In this document: positions 1 through 12,665 of the stretch, piece by piece
Numbering within the stretch: the stretch's first letter is position 1
How the letters are laid out: every line of letters begins with the position of its first letter
Origin: Raffaelea ambrosiae
Taxonomy: Eukaryota; Ascomycota; Sordariomycetes; Ophiostomatales; Ophiostomataceae
Length of the DNA: 64,000 nucleotides
Direction: 5' to 3'
Assembly (NCBI GenBank): GCA_002778195.1
Contig: PCDI01000003.1
Span: forward strand, 2,997,913 to 3,061,912
Notes under the pieces: model-generated
Seen by the model: the letters and a program-made list of their open reading frames with translations, nothing else
Databases searched by the model: none
Told to the model about the DNA's origin: nothing
Position numbers and translations under genes: made by a program

Positions 1-106
1 GCGCGAGGCCTTTCAGAATGTTCGGTGTATGGTCCGCCCTTGTAAATGTAAGGCTCTTCGAGCGACGTATTCGAGCTTTTATAGTGCTGACACGAAACGT
101 GCGCAT
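1..106. repeat. Dispersed repeat, copy A
   Basis: Aligns without gaps to 14,061-14,166; I count about 8 differences in 106 bases, all transitions. It runs into the assembly gap and probably continues left of the window. The other copy lies just upstream of the copia gag region, so this may be an LTR or leader fragment of the same family. Confidence 0.8.
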
Positions 107-316
107 NNNNNNNNNNNNNNNNNNNNNNNNNNNNNNNNNNNNNNNNNNNNNNNNNNNNNNNNNNNNNNNNNNNNNNNNNNNNNNNNNNNNNNNNNNNNNN
201 NNNNNNNNNNNNNNNNNNNNNNNNNNNNNNNNNNNNNNNNNNNNNNNNNNNNNNNNNNNNNNNNNNNNNNNNNNNNNNNNNNNNNNNNNNNNNNNNNNNN
301 NNNNNNNNNNNNNNNN
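107..316. other. Assembly gap (run of N)
   Basis: 210 undetermined bases. Any reading frame drawn across it is meaningless. Single N bases also occur near 14,195, 17,741, 17,747, 17,898, 20,128 and 20,137. Confidence 0.99.
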
Positions 317-380
317 AACTTGGTGTTATTTTTTTTTTTTTTTAGCAGGGCTGTTTGTCCATATATTCGCTTGCTTTGTA

Positions 381-412
<32 letters not shown>

Positions 413-1994
413 CCCTTTTTCTTTCTTTACGCGTTATTTCTAAACAAGGGAAAACGATCTGTCACTTTTCATCATTCGGGGGAGAGCATAGAGCTGAAGG
501 TGCTTTATCGCGTAGCGGCTTAGCCGGAATTTCCATTTAGCGTTATAATTGGAGGGGGGGGGAGACGGCGGTTCTGCGAGCGCGTTGAGACCCGTAATCC
601 GCGAGTTAATGAGCGGGTTTCTTAAGGTTGAAAAAGCATATAACTTTAACTCTTCTTATAGCTTCACACATATACATACTTACACTTGCTTTCGTTACTA
701 TAAGCGGTTTATTTGCTTTCTTTGGTTTTTTTAAGTTCTTTAGTTTCTTTAAGTGGTTTATTTTTTTTTCTTGTTTTTATAAATAGCTTCATCGGATGGT
801 TTGCTTAAGTGTTTCTTATACGGCTTCTTTAAGTGGCTATTTATCAATCTCGATTTTATATTCTTGTTTAAGGAAGCGTGTGTTAAAAACGGCGACCTTT
901 CTTTGCTTAGACGGATAAGGAAAGGAAGCAGTTGAAAAGAGAATAAAGACTAAAAGGCGTTATTGGACTCTTTAAAGTCGTATTTACCGAGGTCGCTGAT
1001 GTTTTAATATATACTTTTTATTTTAGTTTTTTTTTATTTCTTTTTAAGGTTTTTTTTAATGGTTTTAAACAATTCTTTCAGTTTCTTTATTCTTTTTTTC
1101 TTTAATTTTATTAGCGTTTATAGTGCTTTTTTTTTTTTAAAGTCTTTCTTCCTTTAGTGCTTTATATCTTTCTTTACTCTCATTACTTTTTTATATTTTT
1201 ATAAATATATAAACATATAAACATGTATAAATGTATAAATGCGTGAATGCGTGATTGCGTAAATACACTTTTATACTCTCGTTTTTCCGTTTTCTTTTTT
1301 CCTCGTTGTCTTTTATTATTTTTTTATGTTTTCTTTTTTTATTCTCGTTTTCCTTTTTTGTTTTGTCGTATTTTTATAACGTACTATATGATTACAACCG
1401 TCGCTTTTACAACTAAGATACCACCACCACTTTAAGGTAGGTATCTTACTATATAAAACAACTACTCGTTACTTTTTATAAAACTATATATAAAAGCATT
1501 GTTTTTATTTTTATCTTTGTTTACTACTTTGTCGACTTGTATGATTCGCTGTTTTAAATAAACCCAGCTATTATTTATAACTTATCTTTTAAGATAGGGC
1601 TAACACGCATGGTACAGCTTGCTTTGTTTTTTAAATTATATACTATATGCTCCTAAATAAATAACTTAGTACTAACACGTATTTAGCGGAGTTTGAGAAA
1701 CGAGAGCAGTTAGCCATTTAGTGATTTAAACCCATCTAGCACGAATAAGTTTTAATTTCTTATCGCTATTATTGTGTTTGGTTTGTTTTATACTTTATTA
1801 ATTTTATTCATATTTTTTTTTAATCGAACTATATAACGTTTGGGGTTTTTTTTTTTTTTTTTTTTGGGTTTTTAACTTTTACGAGTAGAGCTTTTTTTAA
1901 ATTTTTAAATTTTTAAATTTTTATTTTTGTTTTTCCCCTTTCCGTTATAAGAGACCGTGGAGGTCGTGCATATTTATATTTAGTATAACTTAAG
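317..1994. other. T-rich low-complexity stretch, no gene seen
   Basis: Long T runs (about 330-345, 385-412, 1,120-1,140, 1,845-1,865) and TTTCTTT-type sequence dominate. Short open frames here encode phenylalanine and serine runs with no protein-like composition. I see no gene. Confidence 0.7.
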
Positions 1995-3675
1995 CGCGTC
2001 GCCGGCAGCGACTAGAGACACGCGAGCGTCGACCACTAACTTAGAAAACGGTAAGATATACACGCTAACCGCTTCGTCGTTCTCTACGTCTTCAACGTCT
2101 TTAACGTCTTTAACGTCCTTAACGTCTTTAGCTCTTAACGGCCCTCGCATTTTCAAGCTCTTTTACGCGCTTTGCTTGGCCGGCCGCTTTCGTTACGAGG
2201 TTAACCGCTTTCTCGAGGCGGTTCGTATAGCTGGTGGCGCTAGCTCGGCTGCTTTAGAAGCGTTAAAAGCGTTGGAAGCTGGCTGCTTTTTAGCTTACGA
2301 GTAAACCATATCTAAGTGGCGGCACGCACCTTTGTCTTACGCGGTATAATTCTCACTCGTATTACGATAGCTTATGGTACACGAAGCTGTATTATAAGCT
2401 GTCGAAAGAGTATTTAAGACTAAAGATGCTAACGCACTAGTAAACACTGCTTTTAGAAGTGGTTAACAACAACAAGTTTTGAAAAGTAGTAGTGGAATAA
2501 ATAAGCCGACACCTATTAGTAACGACGGCGGCGATAACGACGAAGAAGGTGAGTATACGGGATTAGAATCGTTGAGAATCGAAGATAAAGAAGCTCTAAG
2601 CTCGTCTACATTTAAGAGAAAGATTCACTTGTTAAAGCATTTAAACGCTTAGTCTTTTACTACAACCGAAGCTGTTACTACCCGAGAGGTAATATCCGTA
2701 ATAACGCTATACTAGCTCAACTAGTATATACACTAATATTAATAACACTAATAACACTAATAGTTATAACTATAGCTATAACTACATCAAAAGTAGTAAC
2801 GATAATAATAACAATAAACACCGTAATTATAGCGAAGCGTATCGTTAACATCAACCACTTCAACAACATCTACTATACACCCTGGTGTGCTCATTTCAAC
2901 ATCGACGGCGAAGAGCCAAAACCAGCGCCCGACTTTTGTTCGTTAAAACTCGAGTCCGTCTTTGTCTCTCAGTAGTATAGCGTCGTCGACTGGCTCGAGC
3001 ATGTTAGAGATGCTTATGATGTTTCGAAATCGGGCACTGCTTAATTAACTAGGTGGCTTTAAGCGTTAGTACGCACTGTCGTCGGGTATAGAAGCAAGTA
3101 GTGGCTTGGATGTAGGGCGAAGAGCGGTAACGACAGCCCCGATATCATTTAACAACCCGCTTGTAGCGATCCCGCGGCTATCGCAGACTTTGAGTGTAAG
3201 CGTAAGGGGTTTAGTTAGTAATATATCGAGCGTCGCTCCTCGCTTATTCCAATCATTCTCACAAAACAGTTACGATTAGTAGCAACAGCTTAAAGCCGAA
3301 GGGCTTAGTACGCTTGTGCTTTCAATAATAAGCTCGGCCTTTATTATAACGCTTTTCATAATAGCTATCAACGCTATGTTTTTAAAGGTGAAGAGCTTAA
3401 ATCCCGTTAACATTTACAAAAGTACTAAGTTAAATATCGAGCTACTTATACAACGGACTGCGTCAAACCCGGTGTATAATAAACATAACCCGATTCACCG
3501 CCAAACATTCACGCCCACGCGACCAACCCCAACACCTCGAATACCGTTTACTCGCACTCGCAACCAGCTAAATATCATTCTAAACCGCGATAAGAAGCGT
3601 TCGACACAAAGCGCCTTTACATCGTGGAGAGAGTCTCGTAGTAGTAGAGATCACGGATCTCCTCGCGATAGATAA
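1995..3675 (+). pseudogene. RIP-degraded coding region, unrecognised
   Basis: Read with C-to-T stops ignored, the plus strand gives protein-like sequence in blocks. About 1,995-2,700 contains LENGKIYTLTASSF, a Thr-Ser-Leu repeat from a 9-bp DNA repeat (2,086-2,135), and an alpha-helical alanine-rich part containing EALKALEAG. A following Asn/Tyr-rich part spans 2,740-2,870. A block at 2,885-3,670, in a different frame, contains WCAHFNIDGEEPKPAPDF and SVVDWLEHVRDAYDV. Stops are nearly all TAG or TAA where CAG or CAA would fit the context. Frame changes between blocks mean indels or lost introns. No family recognised; a retroelement gag or a host accessory gene are both possible. Confidence 0.5.
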
Positions 3676-4079
3676 GGTAGCTTTTGATAGGTCTCGCGCA
3701 AGTTTTTTTGATTGCTTTCCCTCTTTTTTTTTAGTGGGGGGGGAAGCGGTTGTTTAGTTTTTTTATTGTCTCGTCTGTTTTTACTATGAGGTCTTCTTTC
3801 CTTTCTCGTCTTTACTTTATACCTGTTTTTACGACCCGCATCGAGCTTTTAAACTTTTTTTTTGTTTTTTTCTAACAGTCTTTCTCGCTCTCTCGCTCTC
3901 TCGCGCACGACTCTCTCGGTGCCGAGTGTTCTTCTTTCTTTTTTTTTTCCTTCATCTTCTTCCTTTTTCATTTATTTTCCTTTCATTAGTTAAACTACGC
4001 CCTCTTTACGCTTTACCTTAATATTATTACTATTATTAATCCTCTTTTACTCTTTATTACTACCTTTCTTCGCTTAACC

Positions 4080-4440
4080 CTTATAACAACACGCACCGAC
4101 TACTGTTTACACACCTTCGTTAACGATCCGATAATATTAACTAACATCTTATAATAGTATAGTTATAACGCTTTAACGCGACGAGATGCTTTTAAACACT
4201 AGCTATCTTTACTATGTGTTAACGATAACCCTTCGTTAAATTCTTCTTCCACCTCGTAGCAATAGCACGAGCGACAACCATTCCTAACCGGGTCTTTTTA
4301 TAATAAACTAAGCGGCTCATATCCCGTAAAAGACTCACACGGCCGTAATGCATTACAATGCTTAGCCGAGGCGACTACGAGTAACTGCGTGGTTTTCAGC
4401 CGAGTAAAAGCGATACTTAACGCATTTACATATATGGTTT
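4080..4440 (+). pseudogene. RIP-degraded coding fragment, unrecognised
   Basis: A plus-strand frame of about 120 codons reads as protein when TAA/TAG are taken as mutated Gln codons. It includes HTFVNDPIILTNIL and NALTRRDAF, a Gln/Ser stretch, then VKDSHGRNALQCLAEATT. It may belong to the same former gene or element as 1,995-3,675, but I cannot join them. No family recognised. Confidence 0.35.
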
Positions 4441-5689
4441 TTCTCCTCTCTCCATTTTCCCCTCTTACCGAAACCGGGAAGCTTATATTCTTATCACATT
4501 AACTTAAACCCGGATCGCTTTTAAAGAAAGAAGTTTTCTTTCTTATATATAAGAAAAGACGAATAGTTTAATATATACCCAATTTTCTTTTTTACCTTTC
4601 TTTCACATTCTTAAAGAGAGAGAAAGAGGAAGAAAAGAACGAGAATATAATGAGAAAAAGAGAGAATAAGAGTAAAGAATAAGAAGAAAACTAAAAAAAA
4701 AAAACATAAAGATAAAGGAAATGAGTAAAGAAGCGGAAATAAGTAAAAGAAGGTTAGAAAGCAAGATAAGGAGAGAGGGAGAAAAGGAGAAAAGAGCCGA
4801 GCGCGATATAGTTAAAAATAAGCTGCGTGTTTTTTTACTTATCTATATCGTTAAAGGCTATTCCACCATTGTTATTAGCGGAACTCGTTGTAGGAAATGG
4901 CTTAGATGTAGCGCGAGGTGTTTAAGATGATAACGTGCGCGGCCGTTTGTATACCGTCGCTTTTGGGTTTGACGACTTGAAATAATGTATTACGCGGCTT
5001 ATTTAAAACGCTTTAAATAGCGTTAGTGCGCTTATATTACCCCACCTCGAAATGTAAACTAGTGTAACTGTTCTCGGTTTATTCTTAGGTTTTCATGGTT
5101 GTTAATTTACTACCGGTCTCAACCGCTTTTCCTTAAGCTTTAACCGGGGACTAAATGACAAGTAGTAATCGTAGTAAAGTAACCCATCATAGATGAAAAA
5201 GGAGGTTTAAGATAAGTCGGCTTTAAAGTAATATAAATAGCGAGTGAATAATAAAATACCTTAATAAAAAAAGACCCGTATAAAGCTAGCTCTTTTAATT
5301 TAATTAAGTATTTTATATTTCTTTTTTTACTAGTGTTTTTAAACTGGTGGTAAGCGGCTCGATCGGGGAAAGCATTAATAGAAAGAAGGATAAACCATAA
5401 ACAAATCACGTTTTTGTCAATATATAATACTATTAAACAGTAATATGGTGAGGTGAAGTGTGTTTAATATATTAACTATAATAACCTAACCAGCTTATAC
5501 AACTGCTTTTCCCTCATAAAAATGTTTATAGATTTTTTATCACAAAAAGTTATATTAATAGAGATACACTAAATCACGACAACTTAAACGTCCAATATCT
5601 ATTAACTTTAAGTGTGCGTCCTTTATATTTATAGTTTTTTTACCTTATTTAACCCCCTTTGTTAACTTTGCCCGTAAGCTTTATTAAAA
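4441..5689. other. AT-rich spacer with purine-rich strand, no gene seen
   Basis: A strongly purine-rich plus strand runs from about 4,615 to 4,800. The open frame across it is a Lys/Glu/Arg artefact. Nothing else is supported. Confidence 0.5.
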
Positions 5690-6520
5690 AGCTACTATAT
5701 CCGCCAACTCTAGCTTAAAAAGGTTTTATATCGTTTATAATCATGCTTATAATAAACACAATCGATTTCGATACGATAAGAAAGACCGAAAAAAAACGAG
5801 AGATAACAAGACTAAGTGAGAGAAGTGTAAAATTTAATAATATATTTATTAACAATCGTATAATAATTATCGCGAGTATTTTATTTACTACAATTATACA
5901 TCACACTCCGAAAGTAGCTTAAAGGGTTTTAAACTAAAGGGTTTCTTCGATAAACCGAATAATATACGGGCGTTTGAAGTAGAATAGTAGTAAGATGTAA
6001 ACCTGGGTAAATACTATTACACGGACGACGAAGGAAACATTTAATAGTTTAAATAACTCAAGTTTTATATCTTTTATTTCGCAAGTTTAATAACCACTCT
6101 TCAATAAAACGCTTTTTTTCTATCGTTAGCTTTATTAAGCTAATCGTGTCTTTAACTTCTTCGTGCTCACCCATATTTAAATCGACTTAAGCCTCTACTC
6201 ACGAGTGGTAGTAGATCGCTTTTCTAAATGGCTCTATTTTCGTTACCGCTTAGCGAAAAATGTCGCCGACGGTTTATTAAGAAGTAGTTTAATCCAGTTT
6301 TAAAGCACGTTTAAAGTGCTTAATTTGCCCTTCTATAATAAGCCTGCTATTTTAAACCTCACCTCGCCCAAATAGTTTATGTTCTTTTTTTAACACGAGG
6401 CTACGAACCGTGCATTGCTCTTTACCTCCGATGACCCAAGTCTATGATGTATATGCTCACTTGTGGCGGTCGTAGCGAAGGTGTCGACGTACCGGCGGCT
6501 TTATCTCGTCTTCCTTTATT
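5690..6520 (+). mobile_element. Degenerate Ty3/gypsy-type integrase remnant
   Basis: At 6,181-6,231 one frame reads IDLSLYS-RVVVDRFSKW. VVVDRFSK is the conserved stretch of gypsy-class integrase cores beside the second catalytic Asp region. About 150 bases downstream (near 6,385) another frame gives LFLTRGYEP, resembling the SPFFxxxGYxP motif after the integrase core. Stops and frame changes are frequent. A RIP-mutated Lys/Tyr-rich coding stretch precedes it (5,690-6,050). Only a scrap survives; no LTR was found. The class rests on two short motifs. Confidence 0.4.
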
Positions 6521-8953
6521 TTACCGAATGGTGGTTAAGAATAGAATGGCGTGTTTTAGAAAGGAATCTTTAAAGGTTTAATATCGTAGAACTCGTGTTG
6601 TAAGCGTTATACGTCCGCTCGTTTTATATAGTGCGTATTTATAAAAACGGCTAAGTACGGACCTGTGTTATAAAGGTTTATAAACGATTATGGTGATCGT
6701 GTTTAAGCGGCGACCTCGAGTATAAAGCGGTAAATTGACGGTGCTTATAGCGTTGCTAAAAAGCGAGGTATTTCGCGAAAGACCTTCGTTTCGCTATAAG
6801 CTAAGACGTTATACTAAAGCGGGGACACGGTTAAGCATCGAAGAGTAAAGAGATGCGTTAGCCGCTTTAAGTCACCGCTTTAAACCAAAGGCTTAACTAT
6901 TTTATGAATCGGTTGAAGTTAAGCGTTAACATAGTTACATTTAATGCTTAACTCTCAAAATATACCTTATAAAGCAGATAATAAGAAACGAGGATTTAAA
7001 CTTAAAATCATATAGTAACCCAGCTTCTTATACTAGCCATCGATACGCGAGGTGGGGATAGCGGCTCGTCTTTACTAAAAGAATGCTAATATTAAACCAT
7101 AAGGTTTTAGTAAAGTGACTATCGACCGTGTTTCGTTATATAAAAAAAGAGTAAGAGTTATAACTAACGCAAGCATAGCTTAGTTATTAAAGTCGTAAAT
7201 AGAGGTAAATCTCTTTAGGTAGTATATAGCTTATACACTAAAAAGCGGAGAGCTCGTTTTTAAATCGAAGCGATCGTCTTTAACCTTTAAGTCGTTTATC
7301 ACGATGTATAAGTGAATGTTTCCCGTATACGTAAGCGTTTATAACGGTCTTTTATCTAAAGAGCGCCAACCGTATCTTAGTACCACCAATACCCTCCATC
7401 ATTATCTCTCTACCATCGACGCTTGTTTAATACAAATATACATTTCGTCGCTTCGTTAGGTTTTATTTTCGTTAAAAAGAGCTTGTCGTAACGCATTCAC
7501 GGGGGTAGCGTACTATATTCGAATTCTTTATCGCTCGAAAAAACATGTCGAAAAGATATAAGCTTAAATAAGAAACATAAGTGTTAATGCATTGGTAGGA
7601 TTATCAACGTATATAAACAGACTTTCGTTAAACAAAGACTAAAGAGTGGGTAAACCACTTGGTAGCGATAACCTCTACTATCGTTCGGCGTCGGTTCTCG
7701 TTGAGGGGCCGTTGTAGCGAGACGAACACAGCTACTAAGAAGCCTTCTTTACAATCGAATGTATGTTACTTAACTGACTCGGTAGCTCCGGAATATAATT
7801 TAATAGAGAGTTCGAACAGACGGTATTAGAGATAAAACGCGTTTCGTGTGCTTTATTAAATAAGTTTGTTCACTGCCGCTCGTTGTGGAATAGCGTTTTT
7901 AATAAAGCATCTTTTGTAAGTATAACCCTATTACCATTCTAAGTGCTTTTTAGACTTGTGTTATCGCTCGTCGATATATGGTTGTTTAATGACATTGCTG
8001 CTTTAGTATACGTGTTGTTTTTCGATGTTGCGATAAAAAGGCGTGAGAAGCAAGTAATGTAAAGAAGAATAGAGTTAAACTGCGTGTAGGGGAGAAAATT
8101 TATTTCGGCCGTAGAAACTAAGTATAAAGAGCACGTTTGTACTTCGTATAAAAAGCCTTATTTACGGATCTTAATAGTGACTTTTAATAAGTATATAAGT
8201 GTTTTATAAATAAAAAATATCGTATGTATTATATATATATTTTTATTAAATAAATAGTATAGTTATAAGCGAAGATAAACTATTTATTTATAGTAAAATT
8301 ATATAAAAATCGTTAAATCTATTCAAAGGACGCGCAAGCTACAAAAGCCCGGAATAAATCTCGAAAAATGAATAAAGACTAAAAATAAACTAAAGAGAAC
8401 TAAACATAAACCTCTTTTAAAAGCACGTAAGCCTTAATAAAGCAAAAATAAACCTTAAAAACATATATCAAGTAAATATGCGTTATCGGTAATTTTAAAA
8501 GACAGTGTTTTTTAAACTGGTTTAACCGCGTAAAGTCGTGTAAGTAAGAACGAGCACGCTGTACTCGAAATGCATTAAAGAAAAAGAACTGCGACAAGTT
8601 GAGCGGTGTAAGTAAAAAGGCAGAATATTTACAATTTTATTAACTTATTAAAAAAGTCCAGTGCTTTATTTTTCCAACTACTAAAAAAGCTTAATATTCA
8701 CTTCCCTACAAACCGTCAAAATCTTTTTAACTTTTACTTGTTTTCTTTATCTCCGGCTTTTTAACATCTACTCTTCGCTCCTCTTCCCTTTATACGTTAT
8801 AACTCACCTCTTTCTTTATAGTAAGTGTACGTTTTTGTTTTTAACTACGTTAAAAAAGCTAATATACTAATTGCGTCTCACTACTAACCTCCAACTATAA
8901 CTACCATCACCGCTATCGCGCGCGCGGCGCGGTATAAATAACACAACTAAGAA
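6521..8953. other. AT-rich decayed sequence, no gene assigned
   Basis: Scattered protein-like scraps with many stops occur, for instance 6,730-6,950, but no motif was recognised. The open frames here are short and AT-driven. Confidence 0.5.
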
Positions 8954-9643
8954 ATGAGCAGTTTTGCCTCCGTCGACTTATCGCTTCGATATCTCGAAAA
9001 CCTCTTCACGAGGCTAACATGCCGCCGCATCACGAACAACGGTGTGGTGCCCGCAATCCCCGCGGCCACGACGCACGTCTTAACGGTTTAACAAGCCGCT
9101 GGTGTGTGGATGGCTTGCTTAGTGTACGCGGACCGCGGGCGCCACGTCGCTTTTTTGTTTAACGCACGCGCGTCGCGGATCCGATCGTCGCCGCTTAGCC
9201 TCGCTGGAAGCCACGACTGGCTGGCGGCGCGCTTTACCACGAACGCCTGGTTTGGCCCGGGCCCTTTCGTGTTTCATGACGAGCACCGTAGCGCTACGCA
9301 GCAGCTAGCGACCACGGCCGTACACTGCCTGGCCTGGGCCGAGGGCCGCTTGCGCGGTTGGGAGCCGCTTATTACGCACTACGTTGTAGACGGCATCGAC
9401 GACCCCGACTTCGCGTTCGTGTTCCCTCTCGCCACGACTAAGGACTATGACCGGCCGGCGGAGGATATATACCGCTTCGATTTGTTTACGTCGGAGACGT
9501 TGAATATGGTGTGGATTAAACGCTATAAGCGCATGGAAAGAACGGGCACGACGGAGCTAAGATGGCCACCTGTTGCTTCGAAATTTGGGCCCGGGAAGGA
9601 AGCGTCGTCGGTGGTGTGGGAGGAATGCACGGCGGACGACTAA
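8954..9643 (+). pseudogene. Hypothetical protein gene with one RIP-type stop
   Basis: An ATG at 8,954 opens a frame in step with a long GC-rich open frame ending at 9,643. It is interrupted once, by TAA at 9,089-9,091 followed by CAA, so one C-to-T change from Gln explains the break. Without it the product would be 229 residues. The surviving open part starts at ATG 9,110. It is Trp/Arg-rich with acidic stretches such as HYVVDGIDDPDFAFVF. Composition is much more GC-rich than the surroundings. No signal peptide, membrane helix or known motif seen. If translation restarts at 9,110 a shorter protein could still be made. Function unknown. Confidence 0.55.
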
Positions 9644-10139
9644 GGTTAACGTTAAAGGTTATAAAAGCTATTGTTCGCGCTTACGTTTGCTTTTTTAATT
9701 CGTCTACATAAGGATGTTATCGTAGGGCGGAGTGTTGTAATTGCGAGGTTTAAAGGGACGAGAAGACTTGCTTGTTGTAGCTACAGCGTGTAAACGTTAG
9801 TGAATACAACTCCTTTCAATTGAATAGCCTTTTGTTATCCCTTTATTTCCTCGCCCCTCTTTTGCCTTTTCTAACTCGTCTCACATTTAACTCTCCTCTT
9901 TTTTACTTATTTTATAAGATCTTGTCTTTCTCAACGGCTTCTTTCTTCCACCTCGTTTCGCTCAAAGCGCGATTTATATAAATTAGCGTGGCGCTATATT
10001 TCGAACAATGTTTCTTAATTCGAAGGCGTCCCTTCGCACCGGTCGCAATTACGACGATACACGGCTTGTAAACAGGCCACACGCGCTACTACAATTGTCG
10101 CGCGCCACGCGTTATATAGACCTCAAAGGAGACGATGTG
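9644..10139. other. Spacer, no gene seen
   Basis: AT-rich sequence between the 9-kb hypothetical gene and the copia element. I looked for a 3' LTR matching the other side of the element (13.8-14.2 kb) and saw none. Confidence 0.5.
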
Positions 10140-12665
10140 ACCGCCCTTTTACGGGTGTTATATCAGTTTGTTGATTAGTCTTTAATATTCGGTAAGATCC
10201 GCGCGTTCGTCGTCGAGATTCCTAGATATAACGTCCTCAATTGGTGTAGCCACGGGCCTATAGTCAATCATCTGCCAATCAGTTAACACCTCTTTTAGGT
10301 AAGTCTCTTGCGAGATAAAGATCTTGGTACGTCCCGCAGAGACTGTCACACCCAACTCAATACCTAGAAGCTAGGTGGGACTCCCCATGAGGTTAATCTT
10401 TAATTCTAACGTAATAGCCTTCTTAAAGGTGTTGAGTACGTCGTCTGGTCCCACGTAGAGGGCGTCATCCACGTGGGTTACTATTAACAGTTTGTCTTCG
10501 TGATAGTTAACGGCATTAATAGTCATTGGGCGTAGTTCGAAGCCCTCTATGGTTATTTTGAGTTTTTGTTGCCATTGTTTGCCGCTTTGTTTCAGACCGT
10601 ACAATGCGCGGTATAGGAGGATCACCTTCTTAGAGTTGTATCCCAAGTCTCGGGCGAGGTTTGTATGACGGGCGAAGAATCAATTAAACAGCTCCGAGAT
10701 CTCCATGTAGACGTCGTGATTTATTAAGCCGTACAAATACGTTGCGATGACGTTAAATTGGCGTATTGACCAATCAAACAGGGCTGACAATGTTAGTGCA
10801 ACGCGTTAAGAGTTAGCGCGAGAGGTTATAGTAAAAGTGTTGGTGTAATCGATGCCCTTTCGTTGCTGGAAGCCTCGAGCAACCAGCTTAGCCTTTTTCT
10901 TAATCTCTTAACCTCCCTTACCAAGCTTGCGGTGTAAAACCCAACGGCCGGTGATGACCTTTTGTTTGTTGAGACGATTTACAAACTTGATGACGTTTCG
11001 TCGAATAATGTTTATAATCTCTTTTTCAACTGCTTCTTGTCATTAGCTTGCTTCCTTTCCCTCTATAGCCTTCTTTACGGTTGGATGAATGTATGAATTA
11101 GCCGAAATGGTGTGTATTTCAAGGGTTAAGAGCATATCGTAAACCGGGATCGTGATAATCGCTAAAATAGAGGGGGGGTCTTCGTAGTAGTCACCAAAGT
11201 CGTCGAGGTTCGTAAAGTCGATTTCAACACCGCCGATGCTTTCATCGCCGTCGAATTTTGGCGGTGGGTGGGGGATATAAACCGTGGGTTCGATATCTTC
11301 TTCTTTAGTAGGACCGAGGTTATCCTAAGAGTCGGTAGGCACTGTGATCTTTTTAGTGCGGTGCTAAGTGCCTCTAAGCCATGAGGAATAGTACTCCTAG
11401 TTATTATCTACTAGTGCTTCGTAGAAGCGGACGTCTTTGGTGATAACAACCGTCTCTCTGATTATAACTCAAACGCGGTACAAGTGCTGGCCTTAGTATC
11501 CCACCAAGATGCCCTCCTCGCCCCTCGGATCGAGCTTGGTCACCGACAAGCGGGCTCTCTGGTCCTTTGGGATGGTTACGAAGCAGCGGCAGCCAATGAC
11601 TCGAAGGTGAGACAGGTCGATTTCGGCTTCGAGCCGCCACTTCTTCCACGGGATCTCTCCTTTGCCATTGGCAGTGACGTTATAAAGAAACGCTGCCGTG
11701 CGTGTGATCTCGGGCCATAAGCCTACCGGGATATGACCGTTAATCATTAAGGTCCTCGTCAACTCAAGGATCGAGCGTATTATACGCTCAATACGACCGT
11801 TTTGCTCGTGAGAGTACGCGGGACTGGTGCGTATCTCGATGCCTTTGCGAGTGCCATAGCGCTGAAAGTGCGCTACGTGAATGTCGGTGCTATTGTCTAG
11901 CTAAAGTCGAAGGGGCAGTCTCCCCATAAAGTTGGAGTTGAATTCAATTGTCCCTTGTACTAGGCTTGGGCTATCGGATTTTAGTTTGGTAGGGTAGACC
12001 CATGTTATGGTTGAGTGCTCATCCATCAAGACAGTCAGCTAGGTGCACTAATCGAAGGATCTCTGCTTGATCTTGGTCATATCGAAGTGATAGACGTCTC
12101 CTGGCCGGGTAGCGCAATCACTGCGTATGTCTTTCGGCTAAAAGTGCTTAGCTTTAGCTAACTCACAGGGCTAGCAAGGTTCCAAATGCTGGTGTTTAGC
12201 CACCGCCTTTGGGCCAATCAGTGCTCCTTTGGTGCCTTTTAGGGTATTACCAAATCGTTTGAAGGTAGGGTGGCCGAGTCGTTTATGTATGAGACGAAGG
12301 CGTTGTTTCTCGTTAATGGCCTTGTGCACCTTTAGGATGGTGCTGGTGCTGGGATCTTGGCTTTCAGTCACGTAACAGTATAATGGATCTTGGGATTTAG
12401 TTGACGCGGTGTTGTTAGTTGGGATTGGTGTCGAAGCGAGGATCTTTTCTTTTACCACGTTTAAGTAAAATCCCCTAACCTCTACGTCTAGTGAGCTAAT
12501 CACCTTTTTCGCGCTATTAACTAAGTTGTCGTCCCGAATCTTATTACCGCTTCGATAAAAGCAGAGGTTTGATATGATGTAGAAGTAAAACATTAGGGCG
12601 TACCAAACACTGTTGAGGGTAATAGTATTCATGGTTTCCTTTGGTCCTACCAAGTAGAGCATCAC
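10140..12665 (-). pseudogene. Copia pol remnant (integrase and reverse transcriptase)
   Basis: The pre-integrase motif HKRLGHPTF is followed by a C-x-x-C whose second residue codon is TAG. The integrase triad can still be placed: Asp in GDVYHFDMTK (about 12,080-12,101), Asp in LDNSTD (about 11,881-11,900) and Glu in EQNGRIER (about 11,787-11,813). Several TAG stops sit where CAG is expected. RT keeps LYGLKQSGKQW and the catalytic VDD (10,371-10,646), then LGIELGVTV (about 10,330-10,375). The coding match stops near 10,150. No RNase H seen. Confidence 0.8.

Noticed and set aside
6730..6960. Helix-turn-helix transposase fragment (SVAKKRGISRKTF-like reading)
   Set aside because: Two frames give equally protein-like readings and no second motif supports a DNA transposon.
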